Assembly (NCBI GenBank): GCA_944472155.2
Contig: OX235271.1
Location: forward strand, 91,277,256 to 91,341,255
From: Trichobilharzia szidati
Lineage: Eukaryota > Platyhelminthes > Trematoda > Strigeidida > Schistosomatidae
Direction of reading: 5' to 3'
Length of the DNA stretch: 64,000 nucleotides
The notes beneath the pieces are model-generated. The model searched no databases. It was not told the origin of the DNA and worked only from the letters and a program-made list of their open reading frames with translations. The position numbers and the translations under genes are program-made. This document shows, piece after piece, positions 1-11,790 of the stretch (the stretch's first letter is position 1; every line of letters begins with the position of its first letter).

Positions 1-470
1 TTAACTGAATAAACACAACTATTAATTACCTTAGAAAAAAAATATTCCCAGCAAGATTGAGTCGAAACTCTTGCTGTAAGGATTAAACAGAACAAAACAC
101 GTTTCCCATAGACAGTCTAAGGGCACACAGTCACTCCACAGCTTAATCTTCATTTCTTTAAGACAAAGTCGCTATCATAAGACAGTGCATTACCAGCAGT
201 TCACATTACAGAACACCAAATTGAAGTCAAGCGTTAATAATAGAAATTAGCCAAAAATAAACACAAATAACAAAGATAAGAAAAAGGAGAAACGTGTATG
301 TTAGAACGACATTATATATAGGTCGAAGAAGCAGGGCAGCAATGACAAAATTAGTTGAAATATTCAAACAGGTATGAATACTGTAAACATATTATTCACA
401 AAGGGATTTCCATATCGGTTATGCTGCTACAAGCAGGACCTTTGTTCATCGTGCTCTAGTAACCTTAAGA
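1..470. repeat. dispersed repeat family R-A, copy 1
   Basis: This stretch aligns by eye with 11,270-11,790 and 26,990-27,470. Shared blocks in the same order include a 'cagcaagaatcaaacagaacaaaac'-type block near 50-110, a motif reading roughly 'atgacaaaattagttgaaat' near 340-360, and 'gtaaacatattattcacaaa' followed by 'gggatttcc' near 380-412. No ORF of note is shared between the copies, so I cannot assign the repeat to a known class. It could be a non-coding part of a PLE or LINE. The left end may continue outside the window. Confidence 0.5.
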
Positions 471-1689
471 AGCGTCATTATACACCATGCTCAATAAACC
501 CCAAACATATTTAAGACTATTTATCTTACTAACTGTCAGGTTATATTTAAGTTGATTATTGTGTATAAACTCAGCATTTAATTGAACGATGGCTTTACCA
601 GAAACTGAGGGACTAAATGTTCTCATATATTTGTTACTAATAACTTTATGGGTCCCTATAATTCCTCTGTAACTTTGCACATTTAAGTGTATTCCAACTT
701 GATTAAGAAGCAAACAGCTATGTTTACTTCATACACAGACATACGACAGATTTCATGAATCGCCTTGTATAAATTGCCGCCATAACCTTCACGATTTCAT
801 TTTCTTCTAAAATATCCTGATAGATAAGTACTGGTTATTAATATTTTGATATTTTATGTTTTTTATCAATAGAAGGAAGCAAAGTTACACAAGCCTTCCA
901 ATGAGCTCATTCTGATGTCATGATTTGAAAACAGTAAAAGTAGGGAAATGAGTCAAATTTACAATGTGCAAATTGATTAGCAATTGCAGTCTACACAGTT
1001 CGAGTGGTGATATTTCACCGCCGTTTCTCTTGGAAAATAAGAAATTCAGATCACAATATGTTATCTGACTGATACCATAAATGGTAATCAAGAAAGCAAA
1101 CATATCTGCTTAAGGCTATATACTACTAATTGGTTGAGATGAGTAGTTGCTCACCACCTACATCAACCAGAACTGCTTGCTGGCCAGATCGAAACAAGTT
1201 CCGTTCTTCTTCTAAATAATTATTAAACTACATCGCATTTACTGATGTGTTTACTTAAATGAGAAATTCGTAAATGATGTTATTTTAAATTATAAAGTGC
1301 ATTATGTACACGTCATTATTTTCCTTTCAGGTTAGTTTTACTTTTTTCCAAACATCTTCGTTTTTAACAAATTTATTCTTTTTTAATTTATACTGTTCGA
1401 GGTGAATATTGACCATGATTGTTTTCTGGAAACTCCAGCTTTTCATGTGACTGTATGTAGTGTACTTCATACTATAATTGGTGAAACAAGCAATACAGAA
1501 GAACAGTATAAACCGTGGAGATAAAAGCTTCTTGGTTATGTCAGTCAGTAGCAAATACTACATTTCTGTCAACATTTTTTAAAAATTAATCAACATTTTG
1601 AGTGTATCTCTAGTGAGTCAATTAAAACAATATTGAAAGGATATTTTTAAATATTAAGGTTTTCGTGCATCTAAGCATTCTTATGACTA
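471..1689. other. AT-rich stretch, nothing recognised
   Basis: Only short ORFs without any domain are present (for example minus-strand frames near 465-713, 918-1,103 and 1,327-1,554). I see no repeat partner elsewhere in the window and no splice-bounded exon. Confidence 0.4.
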
Positions 1690-1840
1690 AAATTGGAAAA
1701 GATTTATAGCTCAGTTGGATGGCATTCCAGTGGTTGTGTTCTTTGAGTTGTACGGTTTAACCGCGGAGCTTTCATTGTCTCTCTAGGTAAGAATTTCACC
1801 TCAGATTTCGATATGGGTGTTATAAACCCTCCTGAAAATA
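1690..1840 (+). repeat. degenerate tRNA-headed SINE (foldback family S3)
   Basis: Near 1,707 the strand reads TAGCTCAGTTGG, a good tRNA A-box. The following sequence (GAGTTGTACGGTTTAACCGC, then GGAGCTTTCATTGTC) matches the head and body of the foldback elements at 11,547 and 19,723. The inverted second arm of those two elements is missing here. No target-site duplication is visible. Confidence 0.5.
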
Positions 1841-2517
1841 CGAATGCATGGTTTTTAAAGTCCTTCAATTATGCAAACTGTGAAAGTGACAAGTTAATAC
1901 TCTCATTGTTATATATCATGTAAAGCGTAGCAGTGTTTATTAACGGAAATATTAGTCGAAAAACACTTTTCGTTTGAAAGCTTCGGCAGTAATATTTTGA
2001 ACTTGGTGGTTTATCACTCATATTATAGTAATAAAATTCAATGCTGGGTATTTCAATATTTGCGGGAACCAGCTATCAAAAGTAACAGTGTATCATTCGA
2101 ATATTCAACATTTGAGAAAACTTAAGAGCTGGCTAAGACCATTTGTAGGACACTCCTAATATAAATACGTGACAGATGTTCCTGTGAGAATGACTTATAT
2201 GGACTTTCCATTAGAACACTAGTGTTAGCATCAATCGTCTTCAAGCTGATATCCTGGTATTCTTATTGACTCTTGTATTAAACAGTCACTGTTTCAGGCT
2301 TCTACATGTTATTTACTACATTCACAATAGACGCCAAAAAGAGTAGAATACTACAACTTCAAGTTGAAAACTAATTAAAGTTTAACTGACCACAATTTTT
2401 AAAGTTACTGGTGTTGCACAACCAAGAAAGTGGGTAACAGTACAATCCTAAACATCTTTCACTCACTGTAGTTTCATTCTTTATGAACTGAAAATATAAA
2501 AAAACAGTCTAAAAAAC
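1841..2517. other. AT-rich stretch, nothing recognised
   Basis: No long ORF, repeat partner or structured motif was found. Confidence 0.4.
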
Positions 2518-3301
2518 ACATTTCGAACAATCTGATCAAACACGGACTTGTCATTGGAATATATATGAAATTAATTAAGAGTTAAGAGGTGAGAAAATAG
2601 ACTTAGGTCAAGTTAAAAGGACATATTGAAGGTCAAAATAACAATGAAGATCACTAAACCAAATAACAGAGGTAATAGTACATCTACTATGGTATCAAAA
2701 CAAAATTTACCAAGGAAGGTTTAATGTGATGACGAATTGTTTTTGAACGCATAAAGTTTGGACCAAACTTTCTAATTGCTAGCTAGGGCTTCCACAAACT
2801 TTAGGATACGCCTCAAACAGGTTTTATAGATAGGTTTAAAAGATCTGTTAACGTCAATTTTATGTCCTGTCTCTATAATATGTTTCGCGATAGAGGAGCT
2901 AGGTCTCCTGTTCTCACCGTTAATAGGTTCTGAAGATTCTATTTGTTTCTGAAGCCATTTAAGAATATGCTGTGAAGCCCTTACTTGCAGAGATCGATGA
3001 GTCCTCATGTACATTCAAATTGGTAAATACAGTGGGATGTGACATCATTTTTCGCATGTTCGAAGGGCTTAGATAGATATATTGGCTTTACATTCTCTAT
3101 TACTATGATATTGGCTGCATAAAAAGTCTTTTTGACAGCAGCGTTCAATCTTTGTATAGTTATCAAGCTGCATTGATGCCCCATATAGGGTAGCTTGATG
3201 TACACGTCTTTCTTAAGGGTGAGTTGGAGAGTGGGTCTTTATTAATTTCATATATATTCCTATGACAAGTCCGTGTGTGATCAGATTGTTCGAAATGTGT
3301 T
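2518..3301 (-). mobile_element. Penelope-like element relic with inverted flanks
   Basis: Two frames on the minus strand hold the C-terminal part of a PLE protein. 3,205-3,005 contains IYQFECT preceded by a Lys/Asn-rich linker (ENVKPIYLSKPF). 3,014-2,772 contains RTHRSLQVRASQHILKWL, then SSIAKHIIETGH and a C-terminal RRILKFVEALA. This is the GIY-YIG endonuclease layout of PLEs: a Cys-containing IYxFxCxC block, then a YIGRT-type block, then H/E-containing helices. The residues between CT and RTHRSL are deleted or frameshifted, so the element is dead. About 58 bp at 2,518-2,575 recur inverted at 3,244-3,301 with only a few mismatches, as expected for PLE termini. Confidence 0.75.
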
Positions 3302-4279
3302 GCGCAAATACATTACACGATTCAGACAAATTACGTCTTCTTATTGCTTTATCTAAATTTATAAAGGGAACTAAATGTTTTAAAAAGTCTAAGAAACACC
3401 AATTCCAGGGCCTCGAGTGTAAAATATAAATACGTTTTAAAATGTTAAATTGTGATGAAATACACAGGATTGATTCAGTGATTTATATTTCTCAAATAAG
3501 TTATCAGCTTCATTGACTTTTACTTTCGAACGTAATCTATTCCAAAACGCTGATATGGGCATTATTATGGCTATAATGGAAAAGATTCGTAGCTGAGATA
3601 GGTGGTATTGGAGTAGACTTGGAGATAAAAGCACCAACCAAGGTTTTAATGCTGGTATGTTTAAAAGTTGTTTACCTTGTGTGCCTTAAAACATTTATTA
3701 ACAGGATAATCGAATTTCTCGTTATAGTAATACTTGATATGTAAACAACGAAGAAAACTGAAAATAACATGAGGATAATTATTCCGCAGCAAAATAATAC
3801 AAAAACGTATGTAAAGAAAAAACGCAGTCAACTGAAAAGATATTCACTTTGGAAAAAAATCAAAACAAACAAAGAAGTCCACATGAATATGTTTATTATG
3901 CAACTGAATGGGTGTAGCAGTGGGTGAGATTTCATCTACGTAAGCTTCTCCGCGAATATATATATCTATAAGATGTATAGAATATTTAAGAGTCCAAATT
4001 CAAATGAGGTAAACGAAGAATATCAAACATATTTTATTCACTATAGTTTTATTGTATTCGACTTCAAAATTACAGAAAAAAGCAAATGAAGAAAATGAAA
4101 AATAAAAATATGTTTTGATGCGTTAAATTTATCAAATTATTCACATTTCTTAAGTAAATATGCAGGCTCATTGACTCTCACTTTCGAAAGGATATACACT
4201 AGGCAACATGGATTTCGCCTGATGGCCATACCACAAACCAAATAGATTTCATTTCAATGGTGTTCAAGGAAGTGGAGAC
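3302..4279. other. AT-rich stretch with two weak repeat remnants
   Basis: At 3,570-3,650 a degenerate piece of the S3 SINE family is visible (GATTCGTAGCTGAGATAGG...). Two related blocks, 3,436-3,540 and 4,085-4,195, share a motif close to GCTCATTGACTCTCACTTTCGAA and so are copies of an unclassified repeat. No gene is evident. Confidence 0.35.
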
Positions 4280-6640
4280 TCAGCCTGCTAGATAAAAAGT
4301 CTAGAAGGGGAGCAGATGTGGGCTTGTACCATCATCTTGTTCAAGGAACCTTCAAGGTGAAGCTGAAATCCCTTATATCAATAGTGAAGCTGAAATCCCT
4401 CAAAACAAATGGAGACAGACCACAATTCAGGTTCAACATTCAGAAACTAGAAGACAAAACTACAAGGGATGCTTTCGCAACAGGTATCACAGCAAGGTTG
4501 AACACACTACGTCTCATCACCGAGGAAACCTGAATGGAAGAGCATTGGAACTCTCTGAAGGTGATATTCAAGGAAATATGAGCCACCGTTTTCAGAAGAA
4601 AAAGGAAGCAAGACAAGGAATGGCTCTCAACAGATATCTACCTGAAAGCTAATCGAGGAGAGGAGGATGGTGAAAATAAAGGTGACTCAGTGCACAGATG
4701 TACACTGCACTGAATAAAGAAGTGAAGACGAGTGCTAGGAAAGACAAAAGACAACTCAATGACACATAGGCTGGCAACAAGCAGAAGAGACAGGTCTCAG
4801 GTAAAAGAGACCTCAGACTGCTCCCTATCCGGGAAGAGATCAACACAGGCGATAAAATCAATAAAAGATGCTCAAAGAAACCTGATAATCAAGAAGAAGA
4901 AACGAATAAGACGATGGGCTAATCACTTAAAAGACTCTTGAATCGACCATGACTTACAAATCGCACAGAAATACCACCAACAGCATGCACACAACTGCCT
5001 GTCACTGGACATCAATCCTCCAACGAAAGCAGAAATTCTGGATGCCATCAAGCTGTTAAATACTGACTTGGAAGGCAGCAGGACCAGACGGAATTCCCCC
5101 AACCCGAAGCACTGAAAAAGAACCCAGACACGGAGGCAGATGAGATCACGCCATTATTGCGAAAGGTTTAGAAAGAAGTAAATGTGCCTACTGACTGGAA
5201 GAAAGGCTACCTTGTCAAACTGCCAAAGAAGGGCTACTTACTCCTGCCTCTGCAAAGACTGGAGCGGGATCATGCTCTTGTCCACGCCAAGTAAAATACT
5301 AAGTCACATCATTCTAAAGAGAATAAAGGGCGCATTGAATGCAGAACTCCGCCCCACCTATCAGAACAAGATGGATTCGAGAAAGACAAACCATGTCCTG
5401 ATCAAATTGCAACTCTACGCATCATCGTCACAGCACAAAGCATAAAATGGGAGTCAAACCTCAACATCAACTTCGTCGACTTCGAAAAAGCCTTAGACAG
5501 CGCAGCCTTGACCGAGAAGTAATTTGGAAACTACTTCAACACTACGGTGTGCCTCAAGTCTCTATCAACCTCATTCAACATCTGGCTATATGACAATGTC
5601 TCGTGTCAAGTGATCCACAACGGAAAACGCAGCGAGGCGTTCAAATTGCATACAAGAGTAAGACAAGCTGGCTGCCTGGCTATTATCACCAACGATATTC
5701 TTATTCGTGGACTGGTTTATGTGGAAGACTGTGCACTGGTAACGAGGAGACAGGAGTACTCTGAACCACCGATGAGAAGACTCTAGAAGATCTGAATTTC
5801 GCAGATGATATATGTTTGGTGTCACACAAACTCGCAGATTTGCAGGCAGGTGAAAACCAACAAACTGGCAGAAGAGGTAGGCAGCGAAGATAGGATTACA
5901 AGTTAACATAGAGAAGACGGAGGTGATAAATATAACCAACTAACCAACAGAAACATTAACCAACACCAGTCACCATCAAAAGGAGATATTTAAGAGAGGT
6001 TGCCTCCTTCACTTTTCTGACTGGGAAGCGTCGTTTCAAGTACAGGGGGAACGGATTAAAATGAAAAAGCTGGCAAGCATGGATCGGAAAAGTAAGATAC
6101 GCCTTCATGAACCTGAAACCAGTTTGGAAATCTTCTGCACTGCATTCGGCATAAGGAACAAGATTCACATTGTGAACACTAATGTGAAGTCGGTTCTTCG
6201 ATTAGGGTCAGAATCTTGGCGTGTCACGAGAAGGATTTGCAACAGTCATCGACAGCTGCCATATTCGCTAGCTCCATACTGAAATCAAATGGCCAGAAAT
6301 AATTAGTAACAATAAACTCTGGCTAACGACAAACCAACCAACAGTCGATCGCTCAGCAAATATGTTGGAGCAAGTGGAAATGGATTAGGCATACATTGAG
6401 GACGCCGCCAAATGACATCGTGTGCAATGCAGGCCATCGCTCGAGTGGAATCCCAACGGTTATTGACGAGTGGGTTGTCAATGTGGAGGTGACATGGTAC
6501 ATATTGTGTGAGGAAGAGATAAAAGAGTTTGGTCAATCATGGACCCAGCTGAATTGGACGGCAGAAAACAGAATAAAGTGATGTGTTGTCGAAGCCCTAT
6601 GTTCCACTTGGAACACAAGGGAATAACAATATAAAGTAAC
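4280..6640 (+). mobile_element. degenerate RTE-like LINE
   Basis: A non-LTR retrotransposon with an APE-type endonuclease and reverse transcriptase, decayed by frameshifts and stops. Residues in order across frames: FNIQKLEDKTTRDAF (about 4,430), the linker and RT entry KAAGPDGIPP (5,072-5,101), WKKGYLVKLPKKG (5,196-5,234), the first catalytic block NFVDFEKALDS (5,467-5,500), VRQAGCL in place of the usual V-R-Q-G-C-L (about 5,657), and the catalytic FADD block LNFADDICLVSHK (5,791-5,829). The 3' end is a short UTR reading GAAGCCCTATGTTCCACTTG near 6,590, then a run of ATA/ATAAC units. The same 3' end recurs at several RTE relics in the window. Family naming beyond RTE-like is by resemblance only. 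Confidence 0.8.
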
Positions 6641-7990
6641 AATCTTCAATCCTGGTTTGATATCTCTATTTGTTCAATACAGCCTTCAGCTGAACAGGCG
6701 TGGTATACAAATTCGAATTACAGTAATTTCAGTAATCTTTAACTTTCAGCCTTAAGTGCGACCGCTTTTACACTTTCTAAAGTCATTATACTGTGATAAG
6801 ATTTGAGTGTTATTGCAATAAAAAAAAACTGAAACTTTTCCTTTACTAACAGAATCATTATTCAGGGCGTTAAACATCATTTGGAAGAGGCATAATTAAC
6901 ACTTGTGTTTCCATTTTCGATGTTGATAATAATAACGGAAAATTATTCATTATCTACTTTAAAAAGCTTTTGAACGTCATATAGGAGCTTTTCTGCCGTT
7001 AGCGATAAATTCTGCATACTAACGTTACTTTAGTGTCACGATGCTCTCTGAGTTGAATGATTTAATTACAGAGATTTTATTGTCTTTCTAGGTAACATCC
7101 ACAGCGTTAACTTTAAGGTGTATTGCTTTATCACAATTCTCTATGAACGTGTAATTTGCCTCTCCGGAGACTTTCTTAATTCTTTTCACTTGCAATGGCA
7201 CTGAGCATTTTCAACCTTTTGTCCATTGACTCTTTCTTGTTACTTGATATGTCTAATTGCTATCAATGTATATATAAATATACGCGTATGTTGACTACGC
7301 ACTCATCTGAGTACCAAGCTTTTAGGGACTACTTAGCATTCTTGATGATTCTTTTGCCTAAGTTTTGCATATTTCTCAGGTCGAAATGTTGTACTCAGTT
7401 GTCTTTGCTTCACTGAGGCTTAGAAATGAAGAGGTGAAGAGGACATCCACTTTGACTAACATAATGTTCTGAAAGTTGCTGCAGCTTATTAGTGACCTGA
7501 GCTAAAAATCCTCTACGTCATACCAACTTAGGTAAGGTTTGGTAGCGATTCACCCATAGAATGAAGTATGTTGTCGACTCATGAAAAAACGCTTCAACAC
7601 AGAGGTTTGTTTCCTCAGCGAGAAAAAGCAATATAAATATAAATTTATAATCAAAAAACCGTTATCATAAACAGTTGTGTCATTTATGAATTGGAAACTG
7701 AAAACTTTATTTTGATGAACTAAGTTACAAGAATTTCTTCTGACAAAGATATCTACATGTCAAGTTAAGTATTAATTCAAATTTCATCTTTTTGTAAATA
7801 CTGACTCGCAGAACTATTTTTTGTATAATCCGATTTTCAAATGTATTCCAAGTAGACAACTTGAGATAGTATTATTATTATCAATCTAAGTAAATTAGTA
7901 TTCAAGGGTACAGTAGTGAAGATCAATAAGACATAAGGACAATACTTGCAATGTTTTACATCATTTTTTGAAACTTGAGGTGCCATCTGA
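6641..7990. other. AT-rich stretch with an S3 fragment
   Basis: 7,035-7,110 resembles the S3 SINE body (GCTCTCTGAGTTG ... TTTATTGTCTTTCTAGG ... ACATCCACAGCG). The rest shows nothing recognisable; the ORF at 7,195-7,416 has no domain signature. Confidence 0.35.
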
Positions 7991-7994
7991 AACA

Positions 7995-8375
7995 TTTCCA
8001 ACAGACTTCAGACTTTCACCAACAACTGTTTTGCTCTATATTGAAGATCGAATGACCAGAATAAGTTAGCAACAAGAAACTCTTGGGACGAACCAAGCAA
8101 GAACTTATTCCTCAGCAAATATGCTGAAGGAAATGGAGATGGGTTGAACCGTTCAATGACATCAGGCAACAGACCTTGGAGTGGAAGCCAAGTGGGAAAT
8201 GACAAGTTGGGCGTGTGTCCAAGGGTGACATGAAGGAGATCTTGTGAGGAAGAAATGGAAGCTAACGAGTAGTCATCAAGCTAGCTAAAGACGACTCTGG
8301 AGGACAGGATGAAATGGAAATGTATTGCTGAAGCCCTATGTTCCTCTTAGAACCTAAGGGGAAAATATTAATAAT
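7995..8375 (+). mobile_element. RTE-like LINE, 3'-end fragment
   Basis: The C-terminal tail and 3' UTR of an RTE-like element. It has the conserved run GGAAATGGAGATGGGTTGAA (the KRRWKWIG-type tail region), GGAGTGGAAGCCAAGTGGG, and ends in GCTGAAGCCCTATGTTCC followed by a near-palindromic CTCTTAGAACCTAAGGGG and ATTAATAATAG. It has the same 3' end as the element at 4,280-6,640, in the same orientation. The 5' truncation is typical of target-primed insertion. Confidence 0.7.
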
Positions 8376-9700
8376 AGCATAATAATTGGTTTTACTGCAT
8401 TTAATTAGCCAAAGCATACTACTAGAGACTGACTCGTCAAAATAAAGTTCTCAAATCTGCAGGTATAACAAAGTTCTGTTTACAGTTATTCTAATTTCAA
8501 TTCATTGCCCGAAACATCTGAGTGATGATTTCCATAAACTGGTCTACACTGGTGAGAAGACAAACTAAGTATAAGAATAAAAACCTACCAACTGGTTATA
8601 TTCCTACTAGCATATGATTACGAAAAAAATAAGCTCTGCGTAGGCTTTCAACTTTTGTATTCTTACCAAACCTTTTTTAATTGAGAATTGTGTTATTATT
8701 CGTATCATTGTAACAATTTTTCCGTTACATTGTATCAGTTCAGTCAGTATCTGATAGAGGATTTTAATTTGCTCGCAAATAAAATTATTTCTTTATGAAG
8801 TCGTTTTAGATTCTGTTAATTTTGTAGTTTTTATGCATGTCATCGCTGCGCATGCAGCTGTATCTGATATCCCTATCATCACCAGACCAACTTTAATAAA
8901 AACTGGGAGTACACTTCAGATTTCATATCACACGTAGGTACATTTGAGTTTCAAAGCTCAACGTGTATATGTTAAACACTATCAAAATGTACAACGATGC
9001 ATTTCGTATTTAGAATATAATATTGTCTTAGAAATATTCAGGTACAATGGCATCATACAGTTAACAAGACTCATTTTTGGATTCCACAATACACAAAACG
9101 TTTTATATAGTGGAAATGATTTGAAGTTCCTGTTAGTGAAGCTCCACCACCTTGAAACTAAATAGTTGTGTAGCCAACGTAGAATCTATATTCATATTAT
9201 AACAGATTATTTATCATTTATTTATTCTCATTTTAACACTAAATTTTCCTAAATTAAAAATACTTGATGAGATCATTACTAATTTCTACTAATCTACGAA
9301 CGTGCTTCACCGATGAAAAAACTTATTCTGACTACAGAAAAAATAAGTAAAACGCAGCGGAAGGATAATCAAGAAAAATCACTTTTAGCTGAAGTGGATT
9401 CGAATTTCTCCCGGTAGGTTTTTAATTGCAGCCAATCTAACGGAATGATTTAACCAATGTTATAGATGATATTCGTAAAAATTTAGTGGATTGTTAATTA
9501 GATTAACTATTTATAATGGTATTTTAATGGTTCTTTACACAAAGTAACGATTTTTTGATTTCGGTAGCCCGCTCAAAATAGAGAGAGGCTTAATACAGAG
9601 TCTTCCAGGTAGAATGCGCGGACTAACAACAGCGTCAGATGACCTATGAAAAGAAATAATCACCTTAGTCAAGATGTTTTATTTTTATTTTTTTTTATTA
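8376..9700. other. AT-rich stretch, nothing recognised
   Basis: Only short ORFs (for example 8,944-9,165) are present, none with a recognisable motif or repeat partner. Confidence 0.4.
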
Positions 9701-9705
9701 CAGCT

Positions 9706-9875
9706 TGATGCCACACCGTATTTTCAATACAAGTATGGCATTTTCAGCATGGATATCGGTAGCCCACATTTCGCAGGCCGACCATAGATATCGGGTGTGC
9801 GTCGGTAGGGGATCGAACCCCGGACCATGTACATGGTCGGCGAGAGTCCTAACCACTGTGCCACCGACGCACAAT
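9706..9875 (-). mobile_element. tRNA-derived SINE, type T1 (copy 1)
   Basis: On the minus strand a 72-nt tRNA-like head (9,799-9,870) begins GCGTCGGTGGCACAGTGG (A-box) and carries GGGGTTCGATCCCC (B-box and T-arm). The 7-bp acceptor ends GCGTCGG/CCGACGC are perfect. The anticodon arm is replaced by a hairpin around GACCATGTACATGGTC, so this is not a working tRNA. The body continues to about 9,710 with sequence shared by the copy at 33,738-33,910. Confidence 0.75.
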
Positions 9876-9904
9876 CCAGTAGCCAAATGAATTCATTAAA
9901 GACA

Positions 9905-10480
9905 ATTTAAAGGAGAAAATGAGAGGGAAAACGAAGACAGGGAATGAAAATAAAGATGACTACAAAAATACTGTAACACTGCCATACAAGTTAAACGAAA
10001 GGCCATTCTCTCATACAACAGGTATTCAAACCACCTTTAAGCTAACAGTTGTAATTAGGAAGAAAGTAAATCAAATGAAATACGTAATAAACGAAAATAG
10101 GACAAAAATAATGTAATTTGAAAAATTTCTTGTGCTGAATGTCCGACTAACTATGTGGGTCAAACTTCTAGATCAATCACAATAACACTGAACAAGTATA
10201 CACTTTTAACTGAAGGTCAACACCCAGAAACACAATAATCAGGGGAAAATTCATCTATAGCTGCACATGCGTGGGTTGAGAAACATAATACTAATCGGGA
10301 AAACATTTTTATTTCGAAATTCATTATAAACAAACCGAAAAATACCTTATGACAAAACCTATATTCAATAATGTCACCATGAACACGTGCAAAAAGCTGA
10401 TTCAGCACAACTGACAACAGCCTGGAATATAACTCCGGATACGGAAAAATGAATAAACACAAAAAGTTGAACTATATGTA
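9905..10480 (+). mobile_element. Penelope-like element relic (GIY-YIG region)
   Basis: The frame at 9,919-10,116 encodes a Lys-rich linker starting MRGKTKTGNENKDDYKNTVT, with a PYKLNE block like the PYKEGT block of the PLEs at 46.6 and 48.4 kb. A shift then leads to ISCAECPTNYVGQTSRSI (about 10,124-10,180), the Cys-x-x-Cys plus YVGQT block of a PLE GIY-YIG nuclease. Further down come SSIAAHAWVEKH and FISKFIINKPK in the same decayed frame. The element is 5'-truncated and broken by stops and frameshifts. Confidence 0.75.
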
Positions 10481-11060
10481 TACGATTGCAAAATACAAAT
10501 GTGCTAATTAAAAGCAGTTCCAACCGTAGGTAGCAGTTTTGCTCGAAATATTACAAAAACTGAAAACTTACCATTGTTTATAGACAATAACGGATATATT
10601 ACTATGTCAATGTTGCAAAGTTCATTGATCCATTTTTTTCTTCAGTCTTCAGCCATCATCCACTTACACTGAAGTCTATCCTTCAGAAAAGCTTATTTCA
10701 AGTATTCTTTCCGAAATTCAAACAAAATAATCTTTCAGAGAGTTAGAAGTGATATTCGTAGCCATCATGCTTTTCCTTATAGAACTTGTTTCCCTTATAG
10801 AAACAAATGAGTAAACTTGTTATATCAGTACACTGATTCCCTAAACTCAGCTGTTTCCTAAAAGGTACTTGCTATTTCATTGGTAAATAACACTCTTAAA
10901 CCAAAAAATAGTGTTATAATTTACTTCAGCAATACAGAACAGCAATACGTGATTTACTTATTGTAGTGACCGAAACCCATGTGTTATGATCTGAATGCAG
11001 GAAACCGATCTTTGCATTCTACAGTGGTTTCCTTGAGTTAAAGTCACAAAGTGCCCCATC
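10481..11060. other. AT-rich stretch, nothing recognised
   Basis: No gene, repeat partner or structured element was recognised here. Confidence 0.35.
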
Positions 11061-11533
11061 GATGGCAAAAAGACGGTTATTTGTGATAAAATCTGTGGCA
11101 CTATTCGACAATAATGATATGTCGAAAAGCGACATTACCTCAACAATGCCGTTAATTAGCTTTACATATCAAATTCCTTCTCAATTACAAACTAATTACT
11201 GTATAACAAAACTATTTAGCCAAATCAGCCTTAAGAAGTACTTGGGAATCAATAAGAATATTTCCAACAAAGTGGGAGAAAAACTCCGTCAGCAAGAATC
11301 AAGCACCAAACAATTCTCGCAGACAATCCAAGGTCAGAATGACTTTGAATCGCTCAAACAAAACCGCAGTTGTTAAATAACACATAATTAATGTCATCAT
11401 TTAACCACAAAGAGTAGCACTAAAACTAAAGATAAATAATAAGAATTAAGTCAATAGATGATATGCAAAGGTTAGAACAATTATATATGGTGCAAGAGAA
11501 AAATAATTACAAAGTTAGTTAAAATATCTGAAT

Positions 11534-11546
11534 AGGTACCAATATT
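11534..11546. repeat. left target-site duplication of foldback
   Basis: AGGTACCAATATT, repeated exactly at 11,733-11,745 on the other side of the foldback element. Confidence 0.85.
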
Positions 11547-11732
11547 AGAGGAGATTTGTAGCTCAGGTGGATGATTTGCAGTTAATAGTGTTATCTGAGC
11601 TGGTTGGTTTAGTTGCGGAGCTTTCATCATCCTTCTGGATAACATCTGCTAAAACTGCGCTGAAGATGTTGTCCAGAAGGAAGACAAAGCTCCGCAACTA
11701 AACCAACCAGCTCAGAGAACACTACTAATTGC
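11547..11732. mobile_element. foldback SINE (family S3) with target-site duplication
   Basis: A 186-bp insertion between 13-bp direct repeats. It starts with a tRNA-like A-box (GATTTGTAGCTCAGGTGG). The segment from about 11,580 to 11,650 (CTGAGCTGGTTGGTTTAG, then TGCGGAGCTTTCATCATCC) is repeated in inverted orientation at about 11,665-11,730 (CAAAGCTCCGCAACTAAACC, then AACCAGCTCAGAG), so transcripts would form a long hairpin. The loop region contains CTGAAGATG followed by a 7-bp stem around CCAGAAGG, reminiscent of a hammerhead core but with CAAAG instead of CGAAA. Confidence 0.85.
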
Positions 11733-11745
11733 AGGTACCAATATT
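11733..11745. repeat. right target-site duplication of foldback
   Basis: An exact copy of the 13-bp AGGTACCAATATT at 11,534-11,546. Confidence 0.85.
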
Positions 11746-11790
11746 GTAAATAGATCGTTGAAGAGGGATTTTCCAACCAATTATTGCGTT

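Larger units (their letters stand above)
11061..11790 (+). repeat. dispersed repeat family R-A, copy 2
   Basis: Parallel to 1-470 and 26,990-27,470, with blocks GTGGGAGAAAAACTCCGTC, CAGCAAGAATCAAGCACC and GGGATTTTCCAACC in the same order. The copy is interrupted by the foldback insertion at 11,547-11,732. The 104-codon ORF at 11,062-11,376 starts MAKRRLFVIKSVALFDNND and has no motif I can place. Because it lies inside a repeated segment, I treat it as element-derived rather than a host gene. Confidence 0.5.

Noticed and set aside
4732..4941. Plus-strand ORFs within 4.3-6.6 kb as separate small genes
   Set aside because: They are frameshifted pieces of one RTE-like element whose RT motifs run on in order across frames.
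5586..5939. 117-codon minus-strand ORF
   Set aside because: It is the antisense shadow of the RTE reverse transcriptase (the FADD block lies opposite).
11062..11376. A 104-codon protein-coding gene
   Set aside because: It lies inside a repeated segment whose other copies do not keep the frame, with no domain or splice context.
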